DNA of 64,000 nucleotides. Source: SMWD01 sp002729875 (lineage in GTDB: Bacteria; Pseudomonadota; Gammaproteobacteria; Steroidobacterales; GCA-2729495). Position numbers and translations under genes: made by a program. Positions 26,603-35,503 of this stretch are shown piece after piece. Below the pieces are notes generated by a model that had not been told where the DNA came from, searched no databases, and saw only the letters and a list, made by a program, of their open reading frames with translations. The stretch is taken from NCBI GenBank assembly GCA_036010905.1, contig DASCMH010000001.1:1-64000 (forward strand), read 5' to 3'. Position 1 is the stretch's first letter; every line of letters begins with the position of its first letter.

Positions 26603-28156
26603 ATGCGCCGGTATACCAGAGCACTGATCAGCGTTGCCGACAAAACCGACCTCGAGAAGATCGCTAAATCCTTGATTGAAAAGGGAATAGAGATACTATC
26701 GACCGGTGGCACGGCAGCCGTGCTACGCGCCGCAAATCTTGCCGTTACGGACGTTAGCGAGGTCACCGGGTTCCCTGAAATCATGGATGGGCGCGTCAAA
26801 ACCCTGCATCCGAAGGTCCATGGTGGGCTGCTGGGACGCAGGGATTATGATGCCGCGGCAATGCAGACTCACAATATTGAACCGATCGACCTGCTGATAG
26901 TCAATCTGTATCCCTTTGAAGCGACTATCGCAAAACCTGACTGCTCACGCGAAGATGCGATTGAGAATATTGATATTGGCGGCCCGACGATGATTCGAGC
27001 TGCAGCAAAAAATCATCGCTTCGTTACCGTCGTCGTCGACCCGCAGGATTACGATGCAATCATTGCAGAACTGAACACTCCTGATGGAGTGATATCTACG
27101 GCAACACGAGAAAGTCTGGCCAGGAAAGCTTTTGGTCACACGGCCGCATACGATGCTGCGATCTGGAATTATCTTGATGGCAATGAAGAACCGCGTAAGT
27201 TTGGAGAAACCTTTCCTTTGCCGCTGCGCAAACACAGTGAACTGCGCTATGGCGAAAACCCGCATCAGCGAGCTGCACTTTACAGCCTGCCGCAGGCTGC
27301 GACCGGAACACTGATTGCAGCACATCAACACCAGGGCAAACCACTCTCTTATAACAATATCGCTGATGCTGACGCAGCCCTGGAATGCGTGAAAGAATTA
27401 CCTTCCAATGCCTGTGTCATTGTCAAGCACGCAAACCCGTGTGGAGTAGGAATCGCCACAAATATCGGCGAGGCCTATGAAAAGGCATACGCAACTGATC
27501 CAACATCAGCTTTTGGCGGCATTATCGCGGTTAATAACAGGTTTGACGGCAAACTTGCCAACACAATCATCGATCGACAGTTTGTCGAAGTTATTGTTGC
27601 GCCAGGCTATTCCCCCGAAGCACTGGAAGCCTTTGCACATAAACCGAATATCCGGGTTCTCGACACTGGTCCGTTGACAAGGACCGCGCCAGGCTTACGA
27701 ATCCAGCAAATTGAAGCCGGCATCCTGGTCCAGGATAAGGACGTGGTGCAACTTACTCCATCCGAATTACAAATAGTCACCGAACGCCAACCGACCGATC
27801 AGGAACTGGCCGATGCGACGCTGGCCTGGCAACTGGCGCAATTCGTCAAATCCAATGCAATTATCTATTGTCGGGACGGCGCTACTCTCGGCATCGGCGC
27901 CGGGCAAATGAGCCGCGTCATGAGTGCCCGCATAGCCGCCTGGAAAGCCGATGAAGCCGGCCTGTCAACGCAGGGGGCGGCCATGGCATCGGACGCTTTC
28001 TTCCCGTTCCGTGATGGTATCGACATTGCCGCAAAATATGGTATTGGTGTGGTCATCCAACCGGGCGGGTCAATGCGTGATGAAGAGGTGATTGCGGCTG
28101 CCAATGAGCATGGCATGACGATGCTGTTTACCGGCGTGCGTCACTTCCGCCATTAG
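26603..28156 (+). CDS. purH: Bifunctional AICAR formyltransferase/IMP cyclohydrolase PurH
   Basis: The 517-residue protein has the N-terminal MGS-like IMP cyclohydrolase domain (STGGTAAVLRAANL about 33-46, EIMDGRVKTLHPKVHGG about 58-74) and the C-terminal AICAR transformylase domain (VIVKHANPCGVG about 270-281, with the catalytic Lys-His). It carries out the last two steps of IMP synthesis. It is 54 bp after fis and 54 bp before purD, giving the common purH-purD pair. Confidence 0.98.
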   Translation: MRRYTRALISVADKTDLEKIAKSLIEKGIEILSTGGTAAVLRAANLAVTDVSEVTGFPEIMDGRVKTLHPKVHGGLLGRRDYDAAAMQTHNIEPIDLLIVNLYPFEATIAKPDCSREDAIENIDIGGPTMIRAAAKNHRFVTVVVDPQDYDAIIAELNTPDGVISTATRESLARKAFGHTAAYDAAIWNYLDGNEEPRKFGETFPLPLRKHSELRYGENPHQRAALYSLPQAATGTLIAAHQHQGKPLSYNNIADADAALECVKELPSNACVIVKHANPCGVGIATNIGEAYEKAYATDPTSAFGGIIAVNNRFDGKLANTIIDRQFVEVIVAPGYSPEALEAFAHKPNIRVLDTGPLTRTAPGLRIQQIEAGILVQDKDVVQLTPSELQIVTERQPTDQELADATLAWQLAQFVKSNAIIYCRDGATLGIGAGQMSRVMSARIAAWKADEAGLSTQGAAMASDAFFPFRDGIDIAAKYGIGVVIQPGGSMRDEEVIAAANEHGMTMLFTGVRHFRH

Positions 28157-28210
28157 CCGGACAGCGGCCGGAGACAGGCCCGCAAATAATTTCTGATGGA
28201 GAACAATACG

Positions 28211-29503
28211 ATGAAAGTCCTGGTGATCGGCGGCGGGGGAAGAGAACACGCAATGGCGTGGAAAATCGCCCAATCACCACGAGTTACTGAAGTTATCGTC
28301 GCACCAGGCAATGCCGGCACAGCCCGCGAGCCCAACATGCGCAACGTAGCTGTTTCGGCCGATGATATCGATGCACTGCTGGAACTCGTATCCCGGGAAA
28401 CCATCGACCTGACCGTAGTCGGCCCCGAAGCGCCGCTGGTCGCCGGTATTGTCGATCGCTTTACAGCAGCCGGTTTACGCTGTTTCGGACCGGGTCAGCA
28501 AGCCGCACGCCTCGAAGGCTCCAAAGCATTCAGCAAGGCATTCATGGCTCGTCACAAGATCCCGACCGGTGCCTACGCGGCCTTCACCGAAATCCAGCCC
28601 GCACTTGACTATATCGCTGCACAAGGCGCCCCGATCGTAATCAAAGCCGACGGACTTGCTGCCGGCAAAGGCGTTATTGTCGCGCAGACTGAAGCCGAGG
28701 CGGTAGCGGCCGTGCGCAACATGTTGCAGGAGAATACTTTTGGCTCGGCCGGTAGCCGGGTCGTAATTGAGGAATATCTCGCCGGCGAAGAAGCCAGTTT
28801 CATTGCCATAGTCGATGGCAAAACGATCCTGCCGCTGGCAACTTCTCAGGATCACAAGCCACGTGATAATGGCGATACCGGCCCAAATACCGGCGGCATG
28901 GGCGCTTATTCACCGGCCCCGGTGATTACGCCCGAGATCGCCGAACGCACGATGAACGAAGTTATGCGCCCGACCGTTGACGGTATGGCACAAGACGGTT
29001 CGCCTTACATCGGCTTTCTGTACGCGGGCCTGATGATCGATGCCGACGGCACCCCGAAGGTCCTCGAATTCAACTGCCGTTTCGGCGACCCGGAAACCCA
29101 ACCGGTGCTGTTCCGCCTGCAGTCCGACTTCGTCGATCTGATCGAAGCGGCGCTGGATGGTGAACTTGATCAACAAACAACTGACTGGGATCCACGCGTC
29201 TCTCTCGGCGTGGTCATGGCGGCCGGCGGCTATCCGACGTCCTATCGCAAAGGCGATAGCATCAAGGGACTGCCGACCGATCCAGCCGAGGCGATAAAAA
29301 TCTTTCATGCCGGTACCACAGACCGGGACGACAATATCGTAACCAGCGGCGGCCGCGTCCTGTGCATCGTCGCGCTCGGTGACACAACGGCCGAAGCGCA
29401 GCAGGCCGCCTATCAGATTGTCGAGAAAATTCACTGGCCCGATGCCTACTACCGCACCGATATCGGCTACCGGGCAGTTGCAAGGGAACATGCAGACAAT
29501 TAG
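28211..29503 (+). CDS. purD: Phosphoribosylamine--glycine ligase PurD
   Basis: The ATP-grasp enzyme begins MKVLVIGGGGREHAMAWKI; this ATG at 28211 gives 430 residues, like E. coli PurD (429), so an upstream ATG at 28196 is unlikely. IKADGLAAGKGVIVA (about 141-155) is the ATP-grasp loop, and LEFNCRFGDPETQ (about 281-293) contributes metal binding. It makes glycinamide ribonucleotide, the second step of purine synthesis. It follows purH and ends before a T-rich hairpin terminator. Confidence 0.98.
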   Translation: MKVLVIGGGGREHAMAWKIAQSPRVTEVIVAPGNAGTAREPNMRNVAVSADDIDALLELVSRETIDLTVVGPEAPLVAGIVDRFTAAGLRCFGPGQQAARLEGSKAFSKAFMARHKIPTGAYAAFTEIQPALDYIAAQGAPIVIKADGLAAGKGVIVAQTEAEAVAAVRNMLQENTFGSAGSRVVIEEYLAGEEASFIAIVDGKTILPLATSQDHKPRDNGDTGPNTGGMGAYSPAPVITPEIAERTMNEVMRPTVDGMAQDGSPYIGFLYAGLMIDADGTPKVLEFNCRFGDPETQPVLFRLQSDFVDLIEAALDGELDQQTTDWDPRVSLGVVMAAGGYPTSYRKGDSIKGLPTDPAEAIKIFHAGTTDRDDNIVTSGGRVLCIVALGDTTAEAQQAAYQIVEKIHWPDAYYRTDIGYRAVAREHADN

Positions 29504-29566
29504 CGGCAAAATCTGATTATTCAGGTCCCTGGGCTGGGGTGACTTTTGCTGCGAATTTAGCTATTT

Positions 29567-29595
29567 CCCCTGATAAGATTCTTCAGGGGTATTTT
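29567..29595 (+). terminator. Intrinsic terminator after purD
   Basis: CCCCTGA (29567-29573) pairs with TCAGGGG (29583-29589) around a 9-nt loop and is followed by TATTTTT. It lies about 63 bp after the purD stop on the plus strand. It fits an intrinsic terminator closing the long plus-strand run that ends with purH-purD. Confidence 0.75.
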
Positions 29596-29664
29596 TCTGA
29601 GTCTTTCCCTAGGCTAAACCACCCTCACAGACGAATCGAAAGAAAAATACAGGTAACAGCGCAC

Positions 29665-31098
29665 TTAGCGCTTCATCGCATCGAAAAACTTAATGTTGGT
29701 CTTGGTTTCCTGCAACTTGCCAAGCAGGAACTCGATCGCTGCAAGCTCATCCATTGGATGCAGAACCTTCCTCAACACCCACATTTTCTGCAGTTCATCA
29801 TCTTTGGTGACGAGTTCCTCACGACGCGTACCGGAACGATTGATATTGATGGCCGGAAATACACGCTTCTCAGAAATGCGCCGATCAAGGTGCATTTCCA
29901 TATTACCAGTGCCTTTGAACTCCTCGTAGATAACGTCATCCATCTTGGAACCGGTATCAATCAGGGCAGTGGCGAGAATTGTCAGACTACCGCCTTCTTC
30001 TATATTACGTGCCGCACCGAAGAAACGCTTTGGCCGGTGCAACGCATTCGCATCAACACCACCCGTCAGGACCTTGCCCGACGACGGCACAACCGTGTTG
30101 TAGGCACGCGCGAGTCGGGTGATAGAATCGAGCAGAATAACAACATCGAGCTTATGCTCGGCAAGTCGCTTCGCCTTCTCGATAACCATCTCTGCCACCT
30201 GGACATGCCGACTTGCCGGTTCGTCAAAAGTGCTCGCCACAACCTCGCCACGAACGGTGCGCTGCATCTCGGTGACTTCTTCAGGGCGCTCATCAATGAG
30301 CAATACCATCAGGCAGCACTCCGGATGGTTGGCCGCAATCGACATTGCAATATTCTGCAAAACCATCGTCTTACCGGCCTTCGGCGGCGACACAATCAAA
30401 CCGCGTTGCCCTTTGCCGATTGGCGCTACCAGGTCGATAATCCGGGCAGTCAGATCTTCGGTGCTGCCGTTGCCCTGCTCAAGATGTAACCGTTGATTCG
30501 GAAACAATGGAGTCAGATTTTCGAACAGCACCTTGCCACGTGCATTCTCGGGCGCATCCAGATTAATCTCCGCCACTTTGAGTAAAGCAAAATACCGCTC
30601 ACTCTCCTTCGGCGGACGAATCAGCCCCAGCACCGTATCACCGGTACGCAGGTTGAAACGCCTGATCTGGTTCGGCGACACATAAATATCGTCCGGCCCC
30701 GCCAGATAAGAACCATCAGCCGAGCGCAGAAATCCGAAGCCGTCCTGTAAAATCTCCAGAACACCTTCACCAACGATACCTTCACCGGACTTCGCATGGG
30801 CCTGCAAAACGGCAAAGATAACGTCTTGCTTGCGTGAACGACGCATATTTTCGAGTCCCATGGACTCGGCCAGAGCCACGAGATCAGCGACCGGCTGGGT
30901 CTTGAGTTCGGTGAGATTCAGTAAATTCTCAAGTTGCTCAAGATCGCTCTTTAAGATGACCTCATCCGCGGTAAATGCGGAATGATCTTCCTGTTCTTGT
31001 CTACGACGGCGCGGTCGCTTTTTATGCTGCCCGTCTCCTTTACCTCGACCGGAATTTTTTGGCCGGCTCCGTGCTGAATTACCCAAGTAGCCCCTCAC
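29665..31098 (-). CDS. rho: Transcription termination factor Rho with N-terminal extension
   Basis: The 477-residue protein is longer than E. coli Rho (419). A typical Rho starts near NLTELKTQPVADLVALAE (about residue 60). Before it lie about 58 residues, rich in Arg, Lys, Gln and Glu (KKRPRRRRQEQEDHS). The primary RNA-binding domain (DGFGFLRSADGSYLAGPDDIYVS, in pieces about 118-140), Walker A SPPKAGKTMVLQ (about 233) and the VVILLDSITRLARAYN segment (about 320) are intact. Rho is the hexameric RNA helicase that ends transcription. The GTG start overlaps the trxA stop (GTGA), which argues the extension is translated; a TTG just before the core is an alternative. Confidence 0.95.
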   Translation of the reverse strand: MRGYLGNSARSRPKNSGRGKGDGQHKKRPRRRRQEQEDHSAFTADEVILKSDLEQLENLLNLTELKTQPVADLVALAESMGLENMRRSRKQDVIFAVLQAHAKSGEGIVGEGVLEILQDGFGFLRSADGSYLAGPDDIYVSPNQIRRFNLRTGDTVLGLIRPPKESERYFALLKVAEINLDAPENARGKVLFENLTPLFPNQRLHLEQGNGSTEDLTARIIDLVAPIGKGQRGLIVSPPKAGKTMVLQNIAMSIAANHPECCLMVLLIDERPEEVTEMQRTVRGEVVASTFDEPASRHVQVAEMVIEKAKRLAEHKLDVVILLDSITRLARAYNTVVPSSGKVLTGGVDANALHRPKRFFGAARNIEEGGSLTILATALIDTGSKMDDVIYEEFKGTGNMEMHLDRRISEKRVFPAININRSGTRREELVTKDDELQKMWVLRKVLHPMDELAAIEFLLGKLQETKTNIKFFDAMKR

Positions 31099-31415
31099 AA
31101 TTTCTCGTCCAGCAGCTTAGTCAACTGCTCTTTTGATAACATACCGACATGCTGCGCCTCGACAACGCCACCCTTGAACAGAATCAGAGTTGGAATACTT
31201 CTAACCCCGAACTGCATTGCAATATCCTGGCTTTTCTCGACATCGAGTTTCGCAATCTGCACTCGGCCCTTATACTCATCCGCAATTTGGTCCAGAATAG
31301 GGGCCAGCGTTTTGCATGGACCGCACCATTCTGCCCAGAAATCAATCAGAATCAGTTCCTGGGATTTCAATACTTTTGATTCAAAGTTTTCGCTCGTAAT
31401 ATGCTCTATGCTCAT
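31095..31415 (-). CDS. trxA: Thioredoxin
   Basis: The 106-residue protein has the thioredoxin fold with the redox motif WAEWCGPCKTLAP (about 28-40) and the cis-Pro region IPTLILFKGG (about 74-83). It is the cytosolic disulfide reductant. It probably also feeds electrons to DsbD, encoded about 11 kb away. Its stop overlaps the rho start, so trxA-rho is one transcript, and the divergent neighbour is rhlB as in E. coli. Confidence 0.97.
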   Translation of the reverse strand: MSIEHITSENFESKVLKSQELILIDFWAEWCGPCKTLAPILDQIADEYKGRVQIAKLDVEKSQDIAMQFGVRSIPTLILFKGGVVEAQHVGMLSKEQLTKLLDEKL

Positions 31416-31766
31416 TTTAAAATTTCGTATAGTTTAAATAGAGATGTGTTAATGAACTTGTACTGGAGTACCGAATGATGCGGTAATAGTGTCAACAGCT
31501 TAAACTATCGGGATGACACCTATGTCACAGCCGGTAGGTAACCGAATAATTCGCGATCCGAAAGGATTCTTGCGGCTTCCTTCGTCTAAAAATGTACAGT
31601 GATCTGGTAATGATTTAAGGCGCGAATGATTTATCTTGCACCGATTTCTTACAATTTGAACCCGTTGAGCACAATTTTGCAAGTATCTGACCAACTTTTT
31701 TCGTTACTATCACTTTCTGAAATAATCTCTCCCCCCAAAAAACCCCAAAAAAAACCTGAAATTTTC
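31416..31766. other. Divergent promoter region between trxA and rhlB
   Basis: About 350 bp without a gene. The rhlB reading frame stays open upstream to 31626, but that part is not conserved and is AT-rich. AT-rich stretches near 31420-31450 and 31480-31510 are likely promoter positions. A homopolymer-like tract of C and A runs (31730-31760) immediately precedes the rhlB ATG, leaving it without a recognisable ribosome binding site. Confidence 0.45.
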
Positions 31767-33035
31767 ATGACAAAAGATAAAAAAACACCTTTCACCGAGT
31801 TGAACCTGCCCGATTCCCTGCTAGATGGAGTACGCTTAGCCGGGTTTGAGTATTGCACCCCGATTCAGGCTCAAACGCTACCCATCGCTCTACAGGGCCA
31901 TGATATTGCGGGTCAGGCCCAAACCGGAACCGGTAAAACTGCTGCATTTTTACTGGCAACGATGAATGCAATGCTGACCAATCCGCAACCAACCGACCAG
32001 AAGGTTTCGAGTCCACGGGCGCTGATGATCGCGCCAACCCGCGAACTGGCGATCCAGATTCATGCTGACGCACTGGTACTCGGCAAGAGCACCGGCTTCA
32101 AAATGCAGGTTGTTTTTGGCGGTGCGGATTATGACAAACAGCGCAACGCGCTCGCATCCGGGGTAGATATTCTAATCGGCACCCCGGGCCGTCTGATCGA
32201 TTATTACAAGCAGGGGATATTCACCCTCAATTATATCCAGGTCATTGTGCTGGACGAGGCGGATCGGATGTTCGACCTCGGCTTTATCAAGGACATTCGC
32301 TATATCCTGCGCCGCTTGCCGCCCGCCGAGAAGCGCCTCAACCTGATGTTTTCTGCAACCCTGAATCAACGTGTTCTTGAACTGGCTTATGAGCACATGA
32401 ACGAACCGGAAACGATTCGTATCGAACCTGACAAGTTAACCGTGGACAAGGTTACACAAATAGTCTATTTCCCGAGCAATGCAGAAAAGGCACCGTTACT
32501 GATCACCTTGCTGCGCAATATGGATGCCAAGCGGACGATGGTATTTGTGAATACAAAACGCCAGGCCGAATACCTGGAACGGATGATGCAACTCAACGGG
32601 TTTCAGGCACGGGCCATTTCCGGCGATGTACCGCAAAATAAGCGTATTCGTATGCTTAGAGATTTTCAGTCCGGAGATCTGTCGGTGCTGATTGCGACAG
32701 ACGTTGCCTCACGCGGATTGCACGTACCTGAAGTCAGTCATGTCATCAATTATGATCTGCCACAGGATCAGGAAGACTATGTACACCGAATCGGCCGCAC
32801 TGCACGTGCAGGGGCAACCGGAGATGCCATCAGCTTTGCCTGCGAAACATCTGCTTTTACCTTACCGGATATCGAGAAGTATATAGGCCACCGTATTCCG
32901 ACCGGCTCATTTGTCAGCGACGAACTGGCGCAAATCAAACAACCCCCTGCGCGGGCAAGACGCCGGCCCGGCCGCAACACAGATGCGGGGAAGCCTCGCA
33001 GAGGCAAGCCAGGCGGGCGGCCCAGACGCCGATAA
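31767..33035 (+). CDS. rhlB: DEAD-box ATP-dependent RNA helicase RhlB
   Basis: From the ATG at 31767 the protein is 422 residues (E. coli RhlB 421). It has the Q motif (FEYCTPIQAQTLPIAL), Walker A AQTGTGKTAAFL (about 47-58), DEAD box VLDEADRMFDLGF (about 162-174), SAT (about 195) and HRIGRTARAG (about 341-350). A basic Arg-rich tail (ARARRRPGRN onwards) would bind RNA. RhlB unwinds RNA in the degradosome with RNase E. The longer upstream frame to 31626 is rejected as non-conserved. Its position against trxA-rho matches the E. coli arrangement. Confidence 0.93.
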   Translation: MTKDKKTPFTELNLPDSLLDGVRLAGFEYCTPIQAQTLPIALQGHDIAGQAQTGTGKTAAFLLATMNAMLTNPQPTDQKVSSPRALMIAPTRELAIQIHADALVLGKSTGFKMQVVFGGADYDKQRNALASGVDILIGTPGRLIDYYKQGIFTLNYIQVIVLDEADRMFDLGFIKDIRYILRRLPPAEKRLNLMFSATLNQRVLELAYEHMNEPETIRIEPDKLTVDKVTQIVYFPSNAEKAPLLITLLRNMDAKRTMVFVNTKRQAEYLERMMQLNGFQARAISGDVPQNKRIRMLRDFQSGDLSVLIATDVASRGLHVPEVSHVINYDLPQDQEDYVHRIGRTARAGATGDAISFACETSAFTLPDIEKYIGHRIPTGSFVSDELAQIKQPPARARRRPGRNTDAGKPRRGKPGGRPRRR

Positions 33036-33058
33036 TACTATTCTTAAATGGCCCGACC

Positions 33059-33706
33059 TTACAGTAACTGGATAACGCGCTGAACACTTGCATGGCTGCC
33101 GGTATCATTATCGGGTAATTGCGTATCAGGACCGGCTACTGCCATGATACCGCGCAATCCATAGGCAGTCGCTGCATCGAGCACCGGAACACTATCATCG
33201 ATAAATAGCGTCGACTCCGGATTAAAACCTAATCGTTCATTCAGTAATGGCCAGAATTCGGCATGCTCCTTGGCAAATCCCAATTCATGAGATGAAACGA
33301 ACTCATCGACATACCTGTCGAGACCGGCAACTTCATTCTTAATATTCAGTGCGTTACCGTGAGCATTCGTCACCAGGATTATGCGTTTGTTCCAGCCTGC
33401 CAGCGTGACAAGGAATTCATGCGCGCCAGGCAGAAACTTGATTCGATGACTGCTAGCCACCTTTAATGCACTTAAATCGAGACCGAGCTCGGCTGTCCAG
33501 TAATCCAGGCAATACCAATCGAGACTTCCCTGCACTTTGGCATAACGCTGGAAAAGATCAGCAGATGCCTGCTCGTAGCTGATCTTCCGAAGCCGCGCGT
33601 GGCAATGCGGCACCAATTCCCGCCAGAAATAATTATCGAAGGCGAGATCCAGCAGCGTACCATCCATATCGAGCAGGATTGTTTCAAATTGCCGCCAATC
33701 AACCAT
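33059..33706 (-). CDS. yrfG: HAD-family GMP/IMP nucleotidase (YrfG-like)
   Basis: The 215-residue protein is a haloacid dehalogenase-type phosphatase: motif I LLDMDGTLLDL (about 11-21, nucleophile and acid Asp), motif II VTNAHG (about 112-117) and motif IV TLFIDDSVPVLDAA (about 166-179). Full-length resemblance to YrfG, which dephosphorylates GMP and IMP, is good, including the FDNYFWRELVPHCHARLR cap region. Cytosolic. It is convergent with rhlB (23 bp) and divergent from cysQ; in E. coli yrfG is near other nucleotide hydrolases. Confidence 0.85.
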   Translation of the reverse strand: MVDWRQFETILLDMDGTLLDLAFDNYFWRELVPHCHARLRKISYEQASADLFQRYAKVQGSLDWYCLDYWTAELGLDLSALKVASSHRIKFLPGAHEFLVTLAGWNKRIILVTNAHGNALNIKNEVAGLDRYVDEFVSSHELGFAKEHAEFWPLLNERLGFNPESTLFIDDSVPVLDAATAYGLRGIMAVAGPDTQLPDNDTGSHASVQRVIQLL

Positions 33707-33851
33707 GCGTCATCCTGTCAGCCAAGGAATGTAGCGTATACTGATCAAATTCGCCCCCGCAGGAATCGCTCGAGCCTGATCGCTTTCAGGATATGCTGCG
33801 ATGTAAAATAACGCTACGTCCCCGTGAACACTACAACCGAGTTTTGATTAT

Positions 33852-34661
33852 ATGCGCCCGGAATTACCCCAGTTAACCCAGGCAGTGGTCGGCATCGCCC
33901 GACAGGCTGGCACCGAAATCCTGAAAATCTATGCGTCGGACTTTGCCGTTGAAACCAAGACAGATGATTCGCCGCTGACCGCTGCTGATCGTGCTGCGCA
34001 TGAACATATTGTTGCCGCATTATTGCAACTGACACCTGATATTCCGGTCTGGTCGGAAGAATCTGCCGAGATTGATGTCGCAGAGAGGTCCGGCTGGCCG
34101 CTATTCTGGCTCGTAGATCCGCTCGACGGCACCAAGGAATTCATCAAACGCAATGGTGAATTTACCGTCAACATCGCCTTGATACGTGGCAATGAGCCGG
34201 TAATGGGCGTTGTCCATGTTCCGGTTACACAGCGCGATTACATGGGCTATGAGGGCGGTGGCGCATTCATCATCGATAACGGCGGCGATCCCAGGCCAAT
34301 CAGCGTAAGCCGTAAGGCCGAAACTCCGATAAGGGTTGTCGGCAGCAGGTCGCACCGGGGCAATTCACTCAATGCTTATCTGGATTGGATCGGCCCGCAC
34401 GTCATGGTGCCAATGGGCAGTTCACTCAAGCTATGCCTCGTCGCAGCAGGTGCGGCCGATGTCTATCCACGGCTCGGCCCGACATCGGAGTGGGATACTG
34501 CTGCCGCACAGGCCGTTGTAGAGGCTGCCGGGGGACGGGTGATCGACCTGTCGGGACAGAGGCTCTTGTACAACACGAAGGCCGAGGTTCTTAACCCCTT
34601 CTTTATCGCGCTCGGTGATGATTCCAGAGACTGGACAGCCGGGATAAAAATCGGAACTTAA
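33852..34661 (+). CDS. cysQ: 3'(2'),5'-bisphosphate nucleotidase CysQ
   Basis: The 269-residue protein belongs to the inositol-monophosphatase-like superfamily. The metal-binding motifs are WSEES (about 58-62) and WLVDPLDGTKEFIKRNGEF (about 85-103), with PTSEWDTAAAQAVVEAAGG (about 209-227). CysQ removes the 3'-phosphate from PAP, a by-product of sulfate assimilation that inhibits other enzymes. It is located at the cytoplasmic side of the membrane in E. coli. It is monocistronic by its surroundings. Confidence 0.93.
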   Translation: MRPELPQLTQAVVGIARQAGTEILKIYASDFAVETKTDDSPLTAADRAAHEHIVAALLQLTPDIPVWSEESAEIDVAERSGWPLFWLVDPLDGTKEFIKRNGEFTVNIALIRGNEPVMGVVHVPVTQRDYMGYEGGGAFIIDNGGDPRPISVSRKAETPIRVVGSRSHRGNSLNAYLDWIGPHVMVPMGSSLKLCLVAAGAADVYPRLGPTSEWDTAAAQAVVEAAGGRVIDLSGQRLLYNTKAEVLNPFFIALGDDSRDWTAGIKIGT

Positions 34662-34707
34662 TGGTCTTAGCAATCCGGAAACCTGCCACCCGGACAATCA
34701 ATTTTGT

Positions 34708-34713
34708 TATAAT
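34708..34713 (+). promoter_or_regulatory. Candidate -10 box upstream of the DUF465 gene
   Basis: A perfect TATAAT lies 44 bp after the cysQ stop. No good TTGACA-like -35 was found 16-18 nt upstream, so activity is uncertain. If used, transcription would begin near 34720 and the leader would be either under 20 nt (TTG start at 34737) or about 140 nt (ATG at 34863). Confidence 0.35.
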
Positions 34714-34862
34714 ACCAAGGTCCGAATCCAGCGGGGTTGAGACAAGTGGTGAGGCGCCTGAAAAGGCAAACTGGCTTCATCTGCCCGGATAATAAATCTG
34801 CAGACCGGGTATTGGCTTGGATCAATCGCCACTACAACCGACAGGACCTGAACAAAAGGCAA

Positions 34863-35075
34863 ATGGACAATATAGTTACCGACACTTTTGGCAACCATTC
34901 CCAGCTCAAAGAGTTACGCATTGCACATCGGGACCTCGATGTCGCTATCACCGAGCTTGTATTAATTCCCCATGCTGATCAGTTAAGAGTGCGACGACTT
35001 AAGAAGCAGAAGTTGCGCATCAAAGACATGATCAACAAGCTCGAAAGCGGACTCATACCGGATATAAATGCCTGA
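34863..35075 (+). CDS. DUF465 (YdcH-like) small helical protein
   Basis: From the ATG at 34863 the protein is 70 residues, the usual size of YdcH/DUF465 proteins. It shows the family pattern of two helices ending in LRVRRLKKQKLRIKDMINKLE. Function is unknown for the family. The frame is open upstream to a TTG at 34737 (112 residues in all), and a TATAAT at 34708-34713 would place a promoter directly ahead of that longer version; the extra N-terminus (RRLKRQTGFICPDNKSADR) has no known counterpart. Neither start has a good ribosome binding site. A perfect 11-bp hairpin begins at the stop codon. Confidence 0.7.
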   Translation: MDNIVTDTFGNHSQLKELRIAHRDLDVAITELVLIPHADQLRVRRLKKQKLRIKDMINKLESGLIPDINA

Positions 35076-35098
35076 TAACGATTCCTGATCGTTATCAG
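35072..35098. terminator. Perfect hairpin at the end of the DUF465 gene
   Basis: CTGATAACGAT (35072-35082) and ATCGTTATCAG (35088-35098) form a perfect 11-bp stem with a 5-nt loop and overlap the stop codon of the DUF465 gene. There is no T-run afterwards, so it could be a transcript-stabilising end, an operator or a weak terminator. Confidence 0.4.
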
Positions 35099-35167
35099 CC
35101 CGGATCATGGGTTTAGCGACCTGGTCCGGATCTTCGGGAGAGGCCGGCTCTTGCAACCAACCGGGAC

Positions 35168-35187
35168 ACGCACCGGTTACGGTGCGT
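35168..35187. other. Perfect short hairpin ACGCACCG/CGGTGCGT
   Basis: An exact 8-bp inverted repeat with a GTTA loop. It lies 80 bp beyond the previous hairpin in the gene-free stretch 35076-35477. No T-run follows. Role unknown. The rest of that stretch shows a smaller palindrome GTTGCG-C-CGCAAC around 35374-35386, which could be an activator site about 95 bp upstream of the sigma-54 promoter. Confidence 0.35.
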
Positions 35188-35477
35188 AATAGTGGTGTGT
35201 TATCACGGGCTGAATGCCTTTTGTCGATCATATTTACAACATCCATAAAATTTCAATCGACTGTTCTATAAGGCATTATTTATATAATTTGGCGTAAGCC
35301 TGATTTTCTCCCTCCCCGGCCTGTCGAAAACTCTTACAAACTTCACGAATCCCTGACTGATTGCATCCTTACTGTTGCGCCGCAACCGGAGCAGTTGGCG
35401 ATTTTTCTGAGAACCGCATCACACTTTTTCCCTGATCGCTGATATTTTGTTCAATCGAAGGTTTCTGGCCAGCTGGC

Positions 35478-35493
35478 TGGCACGGTAACTGCA
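35478..35493 (+). promoter_or_regulatory. Sigma-54 (RpoN) promoter
   Basis: TGGCACG (35478-35484), then GTAA, then CTGCA (35489-35493), matches the RpoN consensus TGGCACG-N4-TTGCA with one mismatch (C for T) and keeps the invariant GG-N10-GC spacing exactly. Transcription would start about 12 nt after the GC, near 35504. The next 135 nt contain no ATG and end at a strong terminator, so the product appears to be a small RNA. An enhancer-binding activator would be required; its site may be the palindrome at 35374-35386, which is inference. Confidence 0.7.
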
Positions 35494-35503
35494 ACTATAA
35501 ATT

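Noticed and set aside
29539..30489. Long 316-codon frame opposite rho
   Set aside because: It lies antisense to the highly conserved rho gene; its length reflects codon bias on the rho strand.
31626..31766. 47-residue N-terminal extension of RhlB
   Set aside because: The conserved helicase starts at the ATG at 31767 and the extension is not family-like.
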